Of a stretch of 49,833 nt of DNA, positions 15,876-24,656 are shown one piece after another (position 1 is the first letter of the stretch; every line of letters begins with the position of its first letter). The stretch covers positions 1 through 49,833 of the IMG/VR virus record IMGVR_UViG_3300008050_000063. One strand, written 5' to 3'. Under the pieces are notes generated by a model, which saw only the letters and a program-made list of their open reading frames with translations, did no database searches and had not been told where the DNA came from. This DNA is from a virus. A program made the translations under genes and the position numbers.

Positions 15876-16385
15876 TTATAAAACTAATTCCATAGTTTCA
15901 ATTTCTACATATTTTTCAGCATTTTCTAGAAGTTCTAAATCTTCAGTAGAACTACCAAATAACTTCAATGCGTAATAAATTCGTTGTCTAGGACTCCATT
16001 TCATTCCTAACAATTCCAATGCATCATCAAGTATTATATTTGTTTCTTCCCAAGTAAAATGATTTGTTCTGACAAGAGCGTCATGTAGTAAGAATGCTCT
16101 AAAGAATTTTCCGGTAGGTGTTGCGTTAATAACTGGAACTATCATATTTTTAAAACTACCACCATCGGTTACAAAACCTTTTTTAATTACAATTTTAACA
16201 CAAATATTTTTGGGAATATGTAATGCTTTCTTAGTTTTCTTACTTATATAATATGATAGTTCTTCTTGATTTAGTTTCCAATTAGGTTTACCATTGAAAT
16301 TCTTTTCCCATTCGACAGGACCACCTAATTGTATTATTTCTAAATCACCATGATAAAATGTACTATTTTCTTTGATATAGTTCAT
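15876..16385 (-). CDS. DUF1353-family protein, about 169 aa
   Basis: Residues about 70-150 show the DUF1353 pattern: KGFVTDGGSFKN, a PTGKFFRAFLLHDALVR segment with the conserved HD, and WSPRQRIYYALKLFGS. Function of this phage family is unproven; a role in lysis or cell-wall processing has been suggested by context. ATG 16385 is my choice; the frame extends to a TTG at 16436. Neither has a strong SD and both overlap the membrane-protein gene, so translation is probably coupled to it. Paired with a holin-like membrane protein. Confidence 0.65.
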   Translation of the reverse strand: MNYIKENSTFYHGDLEIIQLGGPVEWEKNFNGKPNWKLNQEELSYYISKKTKKALHIPKNICVKIVIKKGFVTDGGSFKNMIVPVINATPTGKFFRAFLLHDALVRTNHFTWEETNIILDDALELLGMKWSPRQRIYYALKLFGSSTEDLELLENAEKYVEIETMELVL

Positions 16386-16731
16386 AATCTTGTTTATGTA
16401 AGATGATTTTTTGAAGTTGTTCAACACGAGTATCAACTGTATTGTTATTCATTGAATAATATAATGTAATACAAGTGGTCGCTAAACTTATAAAAACAGA
16501 TATTGCTAAACCTATAAACCATTTTCTGTTTTTTGAATAATCGTCATGATCATTTATATGATTATCATATTGAGTTTCTAAAATTTCATGTTTGGTCAGT
16601 AAACCCGGGGAACCGTTACCGTCAATCAATTTTTTTCGTATAAGACTTAAGTCTTTTTGTATTTGTGGAATACATGCAAGTATTTTTGTGTGTTCAACCA
16701 CAATATCTTTATTACATTCATTTTTAGCCAT
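16363..16731 (-). CDS. Membrane protein with coiled coil, holin/XhlA-like, 122 aa
   Basis: An N-terminal helical region (residues 10-65, heptad-like IQKDLSLIRKKL) precedes one clear membrane span, WFIGLAISVFISLATTCITL at about 71-90, and a short coiled tail. This coiled-coil plus single-span layout resembles XhlA-type haemolysin/holin accessory proteins. Inferred role: membrane step in lysis. Directly downstream of a late promoter, which fits. It overlaps the DUF1353 gene. Not certain: it could be a different one-span phage protein. Confidence 0.55.
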   Translation of the reverse strand: MAKNECNKDIVVEHTKILACIPQIQKDLSLIRKKLIDGNGSPGLLTKHEILETQYDNHINDHDDYSKNRKWFIGLAISVFISLATTCITLYYSMNNNTVDTRVEQLQKIILHKQDYELYQRK

Positions 16732-16902
16732 GTTATTAACCTTTTTAGTTATTTATAATTTTTAATTATGCTAGTATCATATTATTTATTTGTTGTGCCA
16801 ATTTCATCTATTTTATTATCTTCCATATAAAACCTTTTATATTTTTTTTTAATTGGTATTTATTCTCTTGTTTCTATTAAATATTCTCATTTCAAAATTC
16901 CT
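16732..16902. other. Intergenic stretch with one late promoter
   Basis: 171 very AT-rich bases. It holds the - strand late box at 16750-16757 and two tiny - strand frames of 13 and 14 codons with passable SDs, which I do not call as genes. No hairpin terminator was seen after the 603-aa gene. Confidence 0.5.
16750..16757 (-). promoter_or_regulatory. Late promoter for the membrane-protein/DUF1353 pair
   Basis: TATTTATA on the + strand, i.e. TATAAATA on the - strand, 19 bases before the start codon at 16731, with SD AAAAGG between. Confidence 0.7.
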
Positions 16903-18714
16903 TTATCTTAAAAATCTAGCAATCGTTGTCGTGAAATGACTTACTATAATATCTTCATTCGTTTTATCTACTTGTAATACAATTTGTATAGTATCGTTTG
17001 TTTCAAGTTCTAATACATTTGTACCACTTATACCAAATGCTTCTCCTGCAGTTTTACAATATATTCCCATTTTTTGTGTTGCTAATATTTCACATTCTGT
17101 CCATGTACCTGTAGCATCATTAGCAACATATGCTGCATTAATATCAAAAGTGTCTGTTGTGACTCCACTAACAGTGAATAATCCATTATAATTAGTTGTA
17201 CCTACAATTTCAACACAATCATCGTTTGATAAACCATGACCAGTACTTGTTATCGTTGTGTTAGTTCCACTAGACATTGCGGTTATAGAGACAGGTGTAC
17301 TATTAGTCGAACATTTAGAAATACAAATGTGAGGAGTAGTACCATTAGAATCACTTTTAACTAGTGCATGATAATCTATCTCAAATTTTTCTGTTAAAGT
17401 TCCATCGTATCGTATCCTATCAGTCACAAAACTGAAATTAGTAAGATCGTTAGTAAAACTTCCAGCAATAGGGTACCAATTATTATTAATTTTACATGTT
17501 GTAGTTGTTGCAGTATTTAGATAAGCATATACACCAGCTAAATTTTGGAACCTGTTAAATTCACTCAGTGTCAAGTGTTGATAATCTCCAGTATTTAATC
17601 CTGCTAAACCATTATGTGACACACTTGAAGATGACGAACCACTAGATTGATATTTCCTTAAATCTACATAAACTTCTGTATTACCGTCATCCTCAAGAGT
17701 TCCATTTCTTTTGTAGATATACGCGAATTGAAATTGACACTCGGAAGATGATAAGCCTTCAAGATATAATGTATCAACATTCTTAAATAAAGCATTTCTA
17801 GCAGTGTTTCTATTAGGGTAAGCATGCTGCCCTACAACTTTAACTCGTCCTGGTTCACCATCTAAATTTGTTTCTAATATATAACCTATAACAAAGTCTG
17901 TAGAAGATGCACAATCTGTCAATTTCCAAATAGAACCATTCCACTCATTCCACACGGCGTTTGATCCGTTCATTAGTGCAATAGCGTTATCTGCTGTGTT
18001 ACTATGCAATTTCCAGCCACCAGTTGTCCCATCACGATACATGAATTTTAATGCTGTGCTTGTTGGTGTAGCTTTGATAATATCTTCATCATGATATACT
18101 CCAGTACTAATATTAGTAAATGTAGTAGAACCATCAGCTAATCCTGTTATATCACCACCGTGTGAATTTCTAAACTTTAAAGTCATGTGAGTTAAAAGGT
18201 GATCTGCAGAGTCCATAATGATACCATGAAACTCATCTTTAGCTAGCCATACAGTTCCTTCTTCTTTGTTATAGTATACTAATCCACAAATTGCAGATAC
18301 AAGGAAAATATCCTCAGTCATTGCGGAATTTTCAATAAATTGTAGTACCCCAGAAGTATCATAGTAAAAATAGTATGTGCCTGTAGTGTTTGTAAATGTT
18401 ATTGATTGAGTGGTTGTTTTTGAGTATTTTATACCACCAGCCCAGAAATAAAATTCCAATTCTCCACCTTTAACTGAATGTGAGAACGTTTGAGTACTCG
18501 CAACTGCTGATACTTCCCCTTTAGTATTTGGGTTTAATCTATTAAATCCTCTAGTATTAATATTTTTACTAGTAAATGACCCACCTAGTTGAACATTATC
18601 CCCACTAGTAGAAGGAGTTAAAGTATCACCTGCCTTTTCCCATAAAGATAAAGTTCTAGCATCATCGAGTTCAACTCCTGTACTTATATCTATTAAACCT
18701 CTTAATTTACCCAT
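16903..18714 (-). CDS. Tail-fibre/baseplate-type protein with swapped N-terminal tag, 603 aa
   Basis: Opens with MGKLRGLIDISTGVELDDA, the same 19 residues that begin the 100-aa protein at 22037. The rest is a chain of beta modules: a TYYFYYDTSGVLQFI region, HGGDITGLADGSTTF, a Ser-rich hinge (SSGSSSSSVSHNGLAGL) followed by GDYQHLTLSEFNRFQNL, and a C-terminal domain with STGHGLSNDDCVEIVG and ATQKMGIYCK. The hinge segment (HNGLAGL..GDYQHLT) is a common phage-fibre motif. Inferred: fibre attached through the short N-terminal tag. SD AAAAAGGACAT. Confidence 0.65.
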   Translation of the reverse strand: MGKLRGLIDISTGVELDDARTLSLWEKAGDTLTPSTSGDNVQLGGSFTSKNINTRGFNRLNPNTKGEVSAVASTQTFSHSVKGGELEFYFWAGGIKYSKTTTQSITFTNTTGTYYFYYDTSGVLQFIENSAMTEDIFLVSAICGLVYYNKEEGTVWLAKDEFHGIIMDSADHLLTHMTLKFRNSHGGDITGLADGSTTFTNISTGVYHDEDIIKATPTSTALKFMYRDGTTGGWKLHSNTADNAIALMNGSNAVWNEWNGSIWKLTDCASSTDFVIGYILETNLDGEPGRVKVVGQHAYPNRNTARNALFKNVDTLYLEGLSSSECQFQFAYIYKRNGTLEDDGNTEVYVDLRKYQSSGSSSSSVSHNGLAGLNTGDYQHLTLSEFNRFQNLAGVYAYLNTATTTTCKINNNWYPIAGSFTNDLTNFSFVTDRIRYDGTLTEKFEIDYHALVKSDSNGTTPHICISKCSTNSTPVSITAMSSGTNTTITSTGHGLSNDDCVEIVGTTNYNGLFTVSGVTTDTFDINAAYVANDATGTWTECEILATQKMGIYCKTAGEAFGISGTNVLELETNDTIQIVLQVDKTNEDIIVSHFTTTIARFLR

Positions 18715-18721
18715 TATTTAA
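18657..18721 (-). repeat. N-terminal tag repeat, copy 1
   Basis: About 65 bp nearly identical (about 3 differences) to 22282-22346, covering codons 1-19 and the stretch just before the ATG. A recombination seam that would allow different bodies to be joined to one tag. Confidence 0.75.
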
Positions 18722-18729
18722 TGTCCTTT

Positions 18730-21700
18730 TTAAATTAATATCATATTATTTGTTGCTAGTTGTGTTGATAATTTCCCATCAAGTATAACTGATTCTGTTC
18801 CTGTTTGAATATGAGTTAATTCAACATTACCAGTAGGCATAAACACTCCTGCTGTACAACTAGAATCTATATCCAGCATCCCACCATCGAAGTGGGTTAA
18901 TGCGCTTGATGTCACACTAGTACTATTAATAAACTTCAATAATCCTCCGAAGTTATAAGTATGTAAATGGCTTCCTGCTGCAGCGAAATCAAATACAATA
19001 TCAGTATCAAGTTGAGATTTACAGTTATATAACATTAATTCATTTGTACCGTTTAGTGTTATATTCGTGGTAGACATAAACTTACAGTCATTCATTACAC
19101 CATATAGATTGGTTATATTCACAATACGACAATTAAAGTATAGACCTAATCCATTGTTTGCGCCATAAACTTTTAATTCTGTGAATCTAGTGGCCATACA
19201 CAACTGTCCGTTTAAATCGACCTTTCCATTTCTCCAAGATTTAAACTCATAACCACTGACATTTCTATCAAGTGTTAATGTTCCAGCTAGATGGATTAAA
19301 CTTCTATTATTTGCAACACAAATGGCTAGAGCATCCTCTAGATTATTAACAGGTCTATGGCGTCCACCATTAAGGTTACCTGTACCACTATAAGATGAGG
19401 ATACATCTAAGTATATTCCATTATCAAATACTTGTGACTGTACCAAGCTACCAAAGCTATTATCAGAGTATGTGAGTGTCGCCAATACATCCCACACCGC
19501 ATTTGGACTCCAGTTTGCCATTTCTAGCATCAGCATAGATGGCATTGCATTATCCCAACAACTGAAGTCTGTCATCATGTTTGTTCCTGCGTTGATATCA
19601 GACATATACACACTACTTAACCCATCCTCTGAATATATTTGCATTCTCACACCCGCTCTGGAGTTATATGTTTTTGTAGTCGTAGCTTTTAAAGCACCTG
19701 AAGTCCATGAAGGGATAGGTCCAAAAACTTCAATATTATCTATTGGGTCTACATCGCCAAACAGTTTCAGTTCTCCTTTCATAAACGAATCTGCATGTGC
19801 TGATGTGTGTAACCATTGACCATAAAGGTAGACATCTCCACCAGCTTTTTCAGGGACTTGGAAATCCCAGTATAAAGACATTCCAGCATTAGGTGTGAAC
19901 TTAACACAATTCTTATTTGTTGGACTTTCTGTATTGTCAGATAAATCTGCACCAATGGAGTTTTTCCCTGTCTTTTCAATAGTTCCACTAGGTAGATAAT
20001 TTATTACATTCTCAGCACCATTTGTATATTGGAATCCTATACGTGTATCTAGTGCAGAAGTTTCTAAAGACACATCATAAAATATAGCATCTTTATCTGC
20101 GATAATAGCAGGTAGGATATTACAATTAATGTAAGAAAACTCGGCTAAATATGTTGTAGATATACGAATCAAATTTTCAGTATCGCCTATGCCTGATAAT
20201 ATCATATCCATACCTGTTATAACGTTATCAAGCGAATCCCCTTGCACGTACCATAAACGTCCGTCAACAGCAGATATTTGACCACCATTGAACCTGTTTC
20301 CATGAGCATTTTGAAGAGCAATACCATAATAACTACTATGTGGTTGGTCACTACAACGTAAGTTATTGAATATACATTTATTGGTTGTTATGACCCTCAT
20401 GAAATATGCATTGGAGAAAACTATTCTCATATTATTGAAAGTACAAGCTGTTGTACCATTTAATGACATACCATAAGACCCCGTTTGGTCACTACTATTG
20501 AGATTATATCCTACAATATTATCAAATGTACATCCCGTACAATTGAAATATACTGCTTCTTCCCAGGATTTATTAATAAAAAGACCGTTAGTATATATTG
20601 AGTCTTTGCTTGATAAAAAATATACCGCTGAGTCACTTCTACCATCCATATGATTATCTATTATTTCAACACCCTGTAAAGCACTATTACCGCTGTTATT
20701 ATCATTGTAAAAATAACAGTGAAAATAATTAGTAGCGCCTTGGAACTTAATGTTTTTAGAGCAATTAATCGCAAGACAAGTCTCGCCATTAATATCAGAA
20801 TAATCTGTACCACTTAACCCACTCTCAATACCACCTACTGTATCCGATAATGTAAATGAAGTTGAACTATTAATCGTTCTGATATACTTTAGTGCTGATT
20901 CGTTATTATTGTGGGACTCAATTACTATTGGATCATTAACATCCCAATTATCTGACGCATCTGTAATAACCAATGGACTTGCTGTAGTGCCTACACCACT
21001 GATAATAATAGATTCTTGTATATCATCGTTATCATGGGCATTTAAACCCCACAATCTAACTGTCTGTCTACGAAGAGCATATAATCCTCCATATTCATCT
21101 GTAGTATTTGTAAAATTAAATGTAACAGTATTTCCGTCAGCAAGTGGATTCGCTTCACTCCCCACCCATATTCTACCCTCGTTAACATTATAAAGGAATC
21201 CTGACATTGTAACTGTTCTTGATGCTGTACTTGGGAAATCTAATGTTCCGCTATTCTGTAAAGAATGCAATAGCCCTTGGTCTTGTGACCTAGGACTGTT
21301 TACTGTAGCAATACCTGCTAATGTAATATCAGCATCAATAGTTAAGTGATGGAAATTATATAACTGGTCAGAGCTTGTAATTGCAACATCTCTATCGTCA
21401 ACAACTATCTGAGCGATTCCTCCACTAGTGTCTTGACCTACGCTGTGAGTGGCGTTGATTCTTTTGACAGAAAATCTATAATAATCTGCTGTAGTTGTAG
21501 TATAATCGTAATTTATACCTTCCATATACAGCCAGAAATGTTCATCCGACGAAGATACTAACTGTTCGTGTGTCCACGTTGCTTCTGTTCCTACGTCATT
21601 CCAAGTAGCACCATCATATTCTTGTAACATTACAGCCAGTCCACTGTTTCGTGTAGTGGCTGTTGCTGTTAAATACAGAGCTACCCCAAGACACCTATTA

Positions 21701-21864
21701 GATGTACTGGGTGCTGTGAATGTAGGTGTGTAGAATGAACCATAATTAGAGTTACTAATAGATGTATAATTACTTACATGTAATGATGGTGTACCAGTTG
21801 ATATTCCACCGCAAATATCAGCATCACTATAGTTACCGTCTTTTTTTGTGATTACAATAGCCAT
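18730..21864 (-). CDS. Large beta-helix tailspike-like protein, 1044 aa
   Basis: N-terminal beta-sandwich (about 1-165, with ADYYRFSVKRINATHS). A helical-solenoid section follows (about 165-300), then a long parallel beta-helix (about 300-600) with short rungs such as CTFDNIVGYNL, CTFNNMRIVFSN and CIFNNLRCSD. A C-terminal part with a second solenoid (NRSLIHLAGTLTLDRNV) ends in LSTQLATNNMILI. Known: beta-helix proteins of phage bind or degrade polysaccharides. No catalytic acids can be fixed by eye. Its start overlaps the stop of the 53-aa gene (TAATG). Confidence 0.65.
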   Translation of the reverse strand: MAIVITKKDGNYSDADICGGISTGTPSLHVSNYTSISNSNYGSFYTPTFTAPSTSNRCLGVALYLTATATTRNSGLAVMLQEYDGATWNDVGTEATWTHEQLVSSSDEHFWLYMEGINYDYTTTTADYYRFSVKRINATHSVGQDTSGGIAQIVVDDRDVAITSSDQLYNFHHLTIDADITLAGIATVNSPRSQDQGLLHSLQNSGTLDFPSTASRTVTMSGFLYNVNEGRIWVGSEANPLADGNTVTFNFTNTTDEYGGLYALRRQTVRLWGLNAHDNDDIQESIIISGVGTTASPLVITDASDNWDVNDPIVIESHNNNESALKYIRTINSSTSFTLSDTVGGIESGLSGTDYSDINGETCLAINCSKNIKFQGATNYFHCYFYNDNNSGNSALQGVEIIDNHMDGRSDSAVYFLSSKDSIYTNGLFINKSWEEAVYFNCTGCTFDNIVGYNLNSSDQTGSYGMSLNGTTACTFNNMRIVFSNAYFMRVITTNKCIFNNLRCSDQPHSSYYGIALQNAHGNRFNGGQISAVDGRLWYVQGDSLDNVITGMDMILSGIGDTENLIRISTTYLAEFSYINCNILPAIIADKDAIFYDVSLETSALDTRIGFQYTNGAENVINYLPSGTIEKTGKNSIGADLSDNTESPTNKNCVKFTPNAGMSLYWDFQVPEKAGGDVYLYGQWLHTSAHADSFMKGELKLFGDVDPIDNIEVFGPIPSWTSGALKATTTKTYNSRAGVRMQIYSEDGLSSVYMSDINAGTNMMTDFSCWDNAMPSMLMLEMANWSPNAVWDVLATLTYSDNSFGSLVQSQVFDNGIYLDVSSSYSGTGNLNGGRHRPVNNLEDALAICVANNRSLIHLAGTLTLDRNVSGYEFKSWRNGKVDLNGQLCMATRFTELKVYGANNGLGLYFNCRIVNITNLYGVMNDCKFMSTTNITLNGTNELMLYNCKSQLDTDIVFDFAAAGSHLHTYNFGGLLKFINSTSVTSSALTHFDGGMLDIDSSCTAGVFMPTGNVELTHIQTGTESVILDGKLSTQLATNNMILI

Positions 21865-22025
21865 TAGCTTGCTCCTTCTATTTTGTCATCAAGTGATATT
21901 GAGTATTCTTCTAATCCCAGTATTACCTCATCGAGATACTCATTATTAAGCATACTTAATTTGTTGAATATTTCTAAGTATACTGCTTTCAATCTCATTG
22001 TTTCTTCTAATGTTAAATCAGCCAT
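21864..22025 (-). CDS. Small acidic helical protein, 53 aa
   Basis: ATG at 22025 with SD AAGGA; the stop overlaps the ATG of the 1044-aa gene by one base, so the pair is coupled. The sequence (LTLEETMRLKAVYLEIFNKL, then EVILGLEEYSISLDDKIEG) is predicted fully helical and acidic. Possibly a chaperone or adaptor for the tailspike-like protein, from position only. No family recognised. Confidence 0.6.
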   Translation of the reverse strand: MADLTLEETMRLKAVYLEIFNKLSMLNNEYLDEVILGLEEYSISLDDKIEGAS

Positions 22026-22036
22026 TTTGTTTTTCC

Positions 22037-22339
22037 TTATGAATATACTATACCAGTGATATTTCCGCTAGTATATGTATATGTCTTCGTTAAATCTATT
22101 CCGTCAGGGGTAGCACCACTAAGTACAATACTTGTCAAATTACCGCTTGTATAATTCAAAGTCTTTGTAATACCGTCAGCATATACAACACTTGTAAGAA
22201 CACCACTTGTGTAATTATATGTAGCATTTGACGATACAATATTGCTATTTACTGTTTCAAAACTCGATAAAGTTAATGAATTAGCATCATCGAGTTCAAC
22301 TCCTGTACTTATATCTATTAAACCTCTTAATTTGCCCAT
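22037..22339 (-). CDS. Short fibre-like protein sharing the N-terminal tag, 100 aa
   Basis: Codons 1-19 duplicate those of the 603-aa protein. The body is a run of beta repeats, YNYTSGVLTSVVYADG, LNYTSGNLTSIVLSG and YTYTSGNITGIVYS, resembling RHS/YD-like or fibre repeats. Too short to be a full fibre, so either a cap subunit or what is left after recombination replaced a longer body. SD AAAAGGAGTT. Confidence 0.6.
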   Translation of the reverse strand: MGKLRGLIDISTGVELDDANSLTLSSFETVNSNIVSSNATYNYTSGVLTSVVYADGITKTLNYTSGNLTSIVLSGATPDGIDLTKTYTYTSGNITGIVYS

Positions 22340-22346
22340 AATTTAA
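22282..22346 (-). repeat. N-terminal tag repeat, copy 2
   Basis: Partner of 18657-18721; same orientation, separated by 3.6 kb that contain the 1044-aa and 53-aa genes. Recombination between the copies would delete those genes and fuse the tag to the 603-aa body. Confidence 0.75.
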
Positions 22347-22354
22347 AACTCCTT

Positions 22355-22816
22355 TTAAAACCAACCATTAGCTTCCATCTCAGCTCTAGTTCTTTTATTT
22401 TGTTCACTATCTTGTAGTTTCTGTAATAGCATATTTTTAATATCTCCATCAGGTATTGAATTAAAAACCAATACTTGATAAGGTGTAGCCCAATAACCAC
22501 TAACTGGATGTTGTATTGGCTTCAATTTTATTTTGTCTGATATTGACATTATTAAATCACATACTTGCTGTGCTTCCTCTTCAGTATCATAATTAATATG
22601 CCATAATATTTCATAAGGTTCACCAACTATTTCATCTTCGTTTCCAATAGTATATTCACTGTAAAATAGATCACAAACTTCTTCCCAACTATCACCAATC
22701 AACATAAAAGTCTGTCCACTTGATGTAACTGTCTTTTCGATATTATGAATATTTACTACTAAATCTCTACCATTAGAAATTATTAAATATTTGTCTTCTT
22801 TCTTGACTTCTTGCAT
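22355..22816 (-). CDS. Hypothetical protein, 153 aa
   Basis: Beta-rich N-terminus (KYLIISNGRDLVVNIHNI), then SGYWATPYQVLVFNSIPDG and a helical tail ending NKRTRAEMEANGWF. The C-terminus DGDIKNMLLQKLQDS looks like a coiled coil. No recognised family; within a fibre operon it may be an assembly factor. Late promoter at 22842-22849 lies 26 bases upstream; SD AAGGAAA. Confidence 0.55.
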   Translation of the reverse strand: MQEVKKEDKYLIISNGRDLVVNIHNIEKTVTSSGQTFMLIGDSWEEVCDLFYSEYTIGNEDEIVGEPYEILWHINYDTEEEAQQVCDLIMSISDKIKLKPIQHPVSGYWATPYQVLVFNSIPDGDIKNMLLQKLQDSEQNKRTRAEMEANGWF

Positions 22817-22841
22817 TTTTATTATGTTTCCTTATTAGTAT

Positions 22842-22849
22842 TATTTATA
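22842..22849 (-). promoter_or_regulatory. Late promoter for the 22816-16903 gene set
   Basis: TATTTATA on the + strand. It is the only exact late box between here and 16903 on this strand, so it probably drives five genes. Confidence 0.7.
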
Positions 22850-22857
22850 ATTTTTAT

Positions 22858-23181
22858 TTATTTCATGTTATCATATTCTATTTTGAATACTTTAAAATCT
22901 CTTTTAGGTCCATTAAATAAATGATAATATCTTTGAATATTACTCAGATAAAACCACTTACCATCTAGTTTAACACGTGCTTGTGTATGATAACGAACAC
23001 CAAAAGATTCATCGATACGACTATCCCTTTTTAATAACACAATTTGAACTTGTGCACCAGGATATTCGTCCTCGAGTGCTGCTTTTTGGGCAAGTACTTC
23101 GTGATATGATTGCGATACAACTCCATTCATACATCCGAACATTGTCATCATTAAAAGTATTGATAAAATAATTTTTTTCAT
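22858..23181 (-). CDS. Small lipoprotein, 107 aa
   Basis: A textbook lipoprotein signal: MKKIILSILLMMTMFGC, with lipobox MFGC at residues 14-17. The mature part is mixed alpha/beta and basic (VQIVLLKRDSRIDESFG, ARVKLDGKWFYLSNIQRYYH). Known: phage lipoproteins of this size include receptor blockers (T5 Llp), Cor-like proteins and o-spanins. This one is not proline-rich as Rz1 is, so superinfection exclusion is more likely than spanin, though neither is proven. Its start overlaps the stop of the next upstream lipoprotein gene. Confidence 0.65.
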   Translation of the reverse strand: MKKIILSILLMMTMFGCMNGVVSQSYHEVLAQKAALEDEYPGAQVQIVLLKRDSRIDESFGVRYHTQARVKLDGKWFYLSNIQRYYHLFNGPKRDFKVFKIEYDNMK

Positions 23182-23507
23182 TTCTTTTTCCTAGGCATAT
23201 ATTTCATACCATTTGTTTTAATCCAGTTATAATCATAGTCACTAATTAACTTTCTATTCTTTAACTCTTCAAGGTATACCCATTCCTTAGTGGGGTAGTC
23301 AATATTAATAAACTGCATCCAAGCAATTACACCCCATTTACCCTTATGTTTCCATAAATATTTACGATTATCTTTGATATATTCCTCGTAAGTAATACTA
23401 GGAGTTGGTTGATATTTCAAGCAGTGAGGATATACCTTGCTCATATCTTTTGACGATTTACATCCTGTTAAAATCATTAACGACATTATAATTATTATTT
23501 TTTTCAT
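23178..23507 (-). CDS. Small lipoprotein, 109 aa
   Basis: Signal MKKIIIIMSLMILTGC with lipobox LTGC (residues 13-16), then a short Ser/Lys spacer and a Trp/Tyr-rich basic domain (YLWKHKGKWGVIAWMQF, DYDYNWIKTNGMKY). Overlaps the following lipoprotein gene by four bases, so the two are expressed together and may act as a pair. No family recognised. Located between adhesin genes rather than with lysis genes. Confidence 0.65.
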   Translation of the reverse strand: MKKIIIIMSLMILTGCKSSKDMSKVYPHCLKYQPTPSITYEEYIKDNRKYLWKHKGKWGVIAWMQFINIDYPTKEWVYLEELKNRKLISDYDYNWIKTNGMKYMPRKKK

Positions 23508-23522
23508 ATTTTTCCTTTAATT

Positions 23523-24644
23523 TTAAACTAATCCACCATCCGTAATTATCCAACCATCAGCAACTAATGAGGCTCTTGCAGCAGCTGCAGCAGAACTATA
23601 TTTTGTTGTTCCTACACCCAAAGGAACATCATCAAGATGAGTTTGATTATTCCAAGCAATTAGAAGTTTATCATAATTTTCAGTACTAAAAGAAGTGGAT
23701 GTTAGCATATCCACAGCATTTGTTAGAGAATTAATATTCCACATAGAAATATCTTGATTAAAAGCATATGCTCTATTAAATAAATATCGCATGTCATCAA
23801 CTTTACTAGTATCCCAATTATCTAATGGTTGATTAAAAACATAGCAATTCCTAAACATATCATTCATTGATGTGACTTTACTAGTATCCCAATTATCTAA
23901 TGGTTGATTAAAAACATTGCAACTTCTGAATATACCATACATACTGCTCAACTTACTAGTATTAAAATGATTTACTGGCTGGTTAAATTTAGGACATATC
24001 CAAAACATTCGTGACATATTAGTAACATTTTCAGTATTAAAATTATCAACAGGTTGATTAAAATTATTACAATTACTAAATAATTGAGATGTACTTGTTG
24101 TATTAGAAGTATCCCAATGTGATACAGAACTATTAAATTTATCGCATCCTGAAAAAAGTTGAGATAATGATATTGAATTTGATACATTTGATATAAAAAC
24201 TTCCTCTAAATTAATACAATCTCTAAATGCTGCTGCTAATGCTATGTTTGCACCGCTTATATTTTTATTATACATCTCAACCTTAGTTAAATTATTACAT
24301 CCGTCAAATGTCGCTATCTCTTTTATCTGAAAATCACCGTATGATTTAACCGTTATTATTTTATCTTTATCACCACTATTATCAAATCGCCAAGATCCAC
24401 AATCTCCACTACATCTAACTGTATAAGTTCCTGGTTGTGGGTATGTATGTGTTACTGCTGATTGATTATAAGCTGTAATAGTATCTGAAGTCCCATCACC
24501 CCACTCAACTAACATATTCACAGTGCCACTTATTAATGGCAAAGTAATTTGATTGTCGTTACTTGAACCGGAATTATCTGTTTTCCAAGTAGTAGCAAAT
24601 TTATTTTCAGTTTCAAAATGTCTTCCGTTTACTGTATATATCAT
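23523..24644 (-). CDS. PKD-like + BspA/DUF285 repeat adhesin, 373 aa
   Basis: Residues 15-100 are PKD-like (MLVEWGDGTSDTITAY, HTYPQPGTYTVRCSG). From 115 on come DUF285-type repeats: FNQPVDNFNTENVTNM, FNQPLDNWDTSKVTSM and similar units, about seven copies. Shares its C-terminal cap (AAARASLVADGWIITDGG) with the gene just upstream and with the 689-aa protein. Lacks the N-terminal jellyroll of the latter. Inferred: receptor-binding adhesin subunit. No strong SD other than AAGGAAA before the ATG. Confidence 0.8.
   Translation of the reverse strand: MIYTVNGRHFETENKFATTWKTDNSGSSNDNQITLPLISGTVNMLVEWGDGTSDTITAYNQSAVTHTYPQPGTYTVRCSGDCGSWRFDNSGDKDKIITVKSYGDFQIKEIATFDGCNNLTKVEMYNKNISGANIALAAAFRDCINLEEVFISNVSNSISLSQLFSGCDKFNSSVSHWDTSNTTSTSQLFSNCNNFNQPVDNFNTENVTNMSRMFWICPKFNQPVNHFNTSKLSSMYGIFRSCNVFNQPLDNWDTSKVTSMNDMFRNCYVFNQPLDNWDTSKVDDMRYLFNRAYAFNQDISMWNINSLTNAVDMLTSTSFSTENYDKLLIAWNNQTHLDDVPLGVGTTKYSSAAAAARASLVADGWIITDGGLV
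23530..23600 (-). repeat. DUF285 C-terminal cap repeat, copy 1
   Basis: 71 bp near-identical to 24664-24734, covering the last codons of two adjacent DUF285 genes. Supports a recent tandem duplication or gene conversion. Confidence 0.75.
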
Positions 24645-24656
24645 ATTTTATTTCCT

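Noticed and set aside
16782-16890. Two - strand mini-frames of 13 and 14 codons with purine-rich SDs
   Set aside because: Too short to support as genes, no recognisable peptide, and common in AT-rich leaders.
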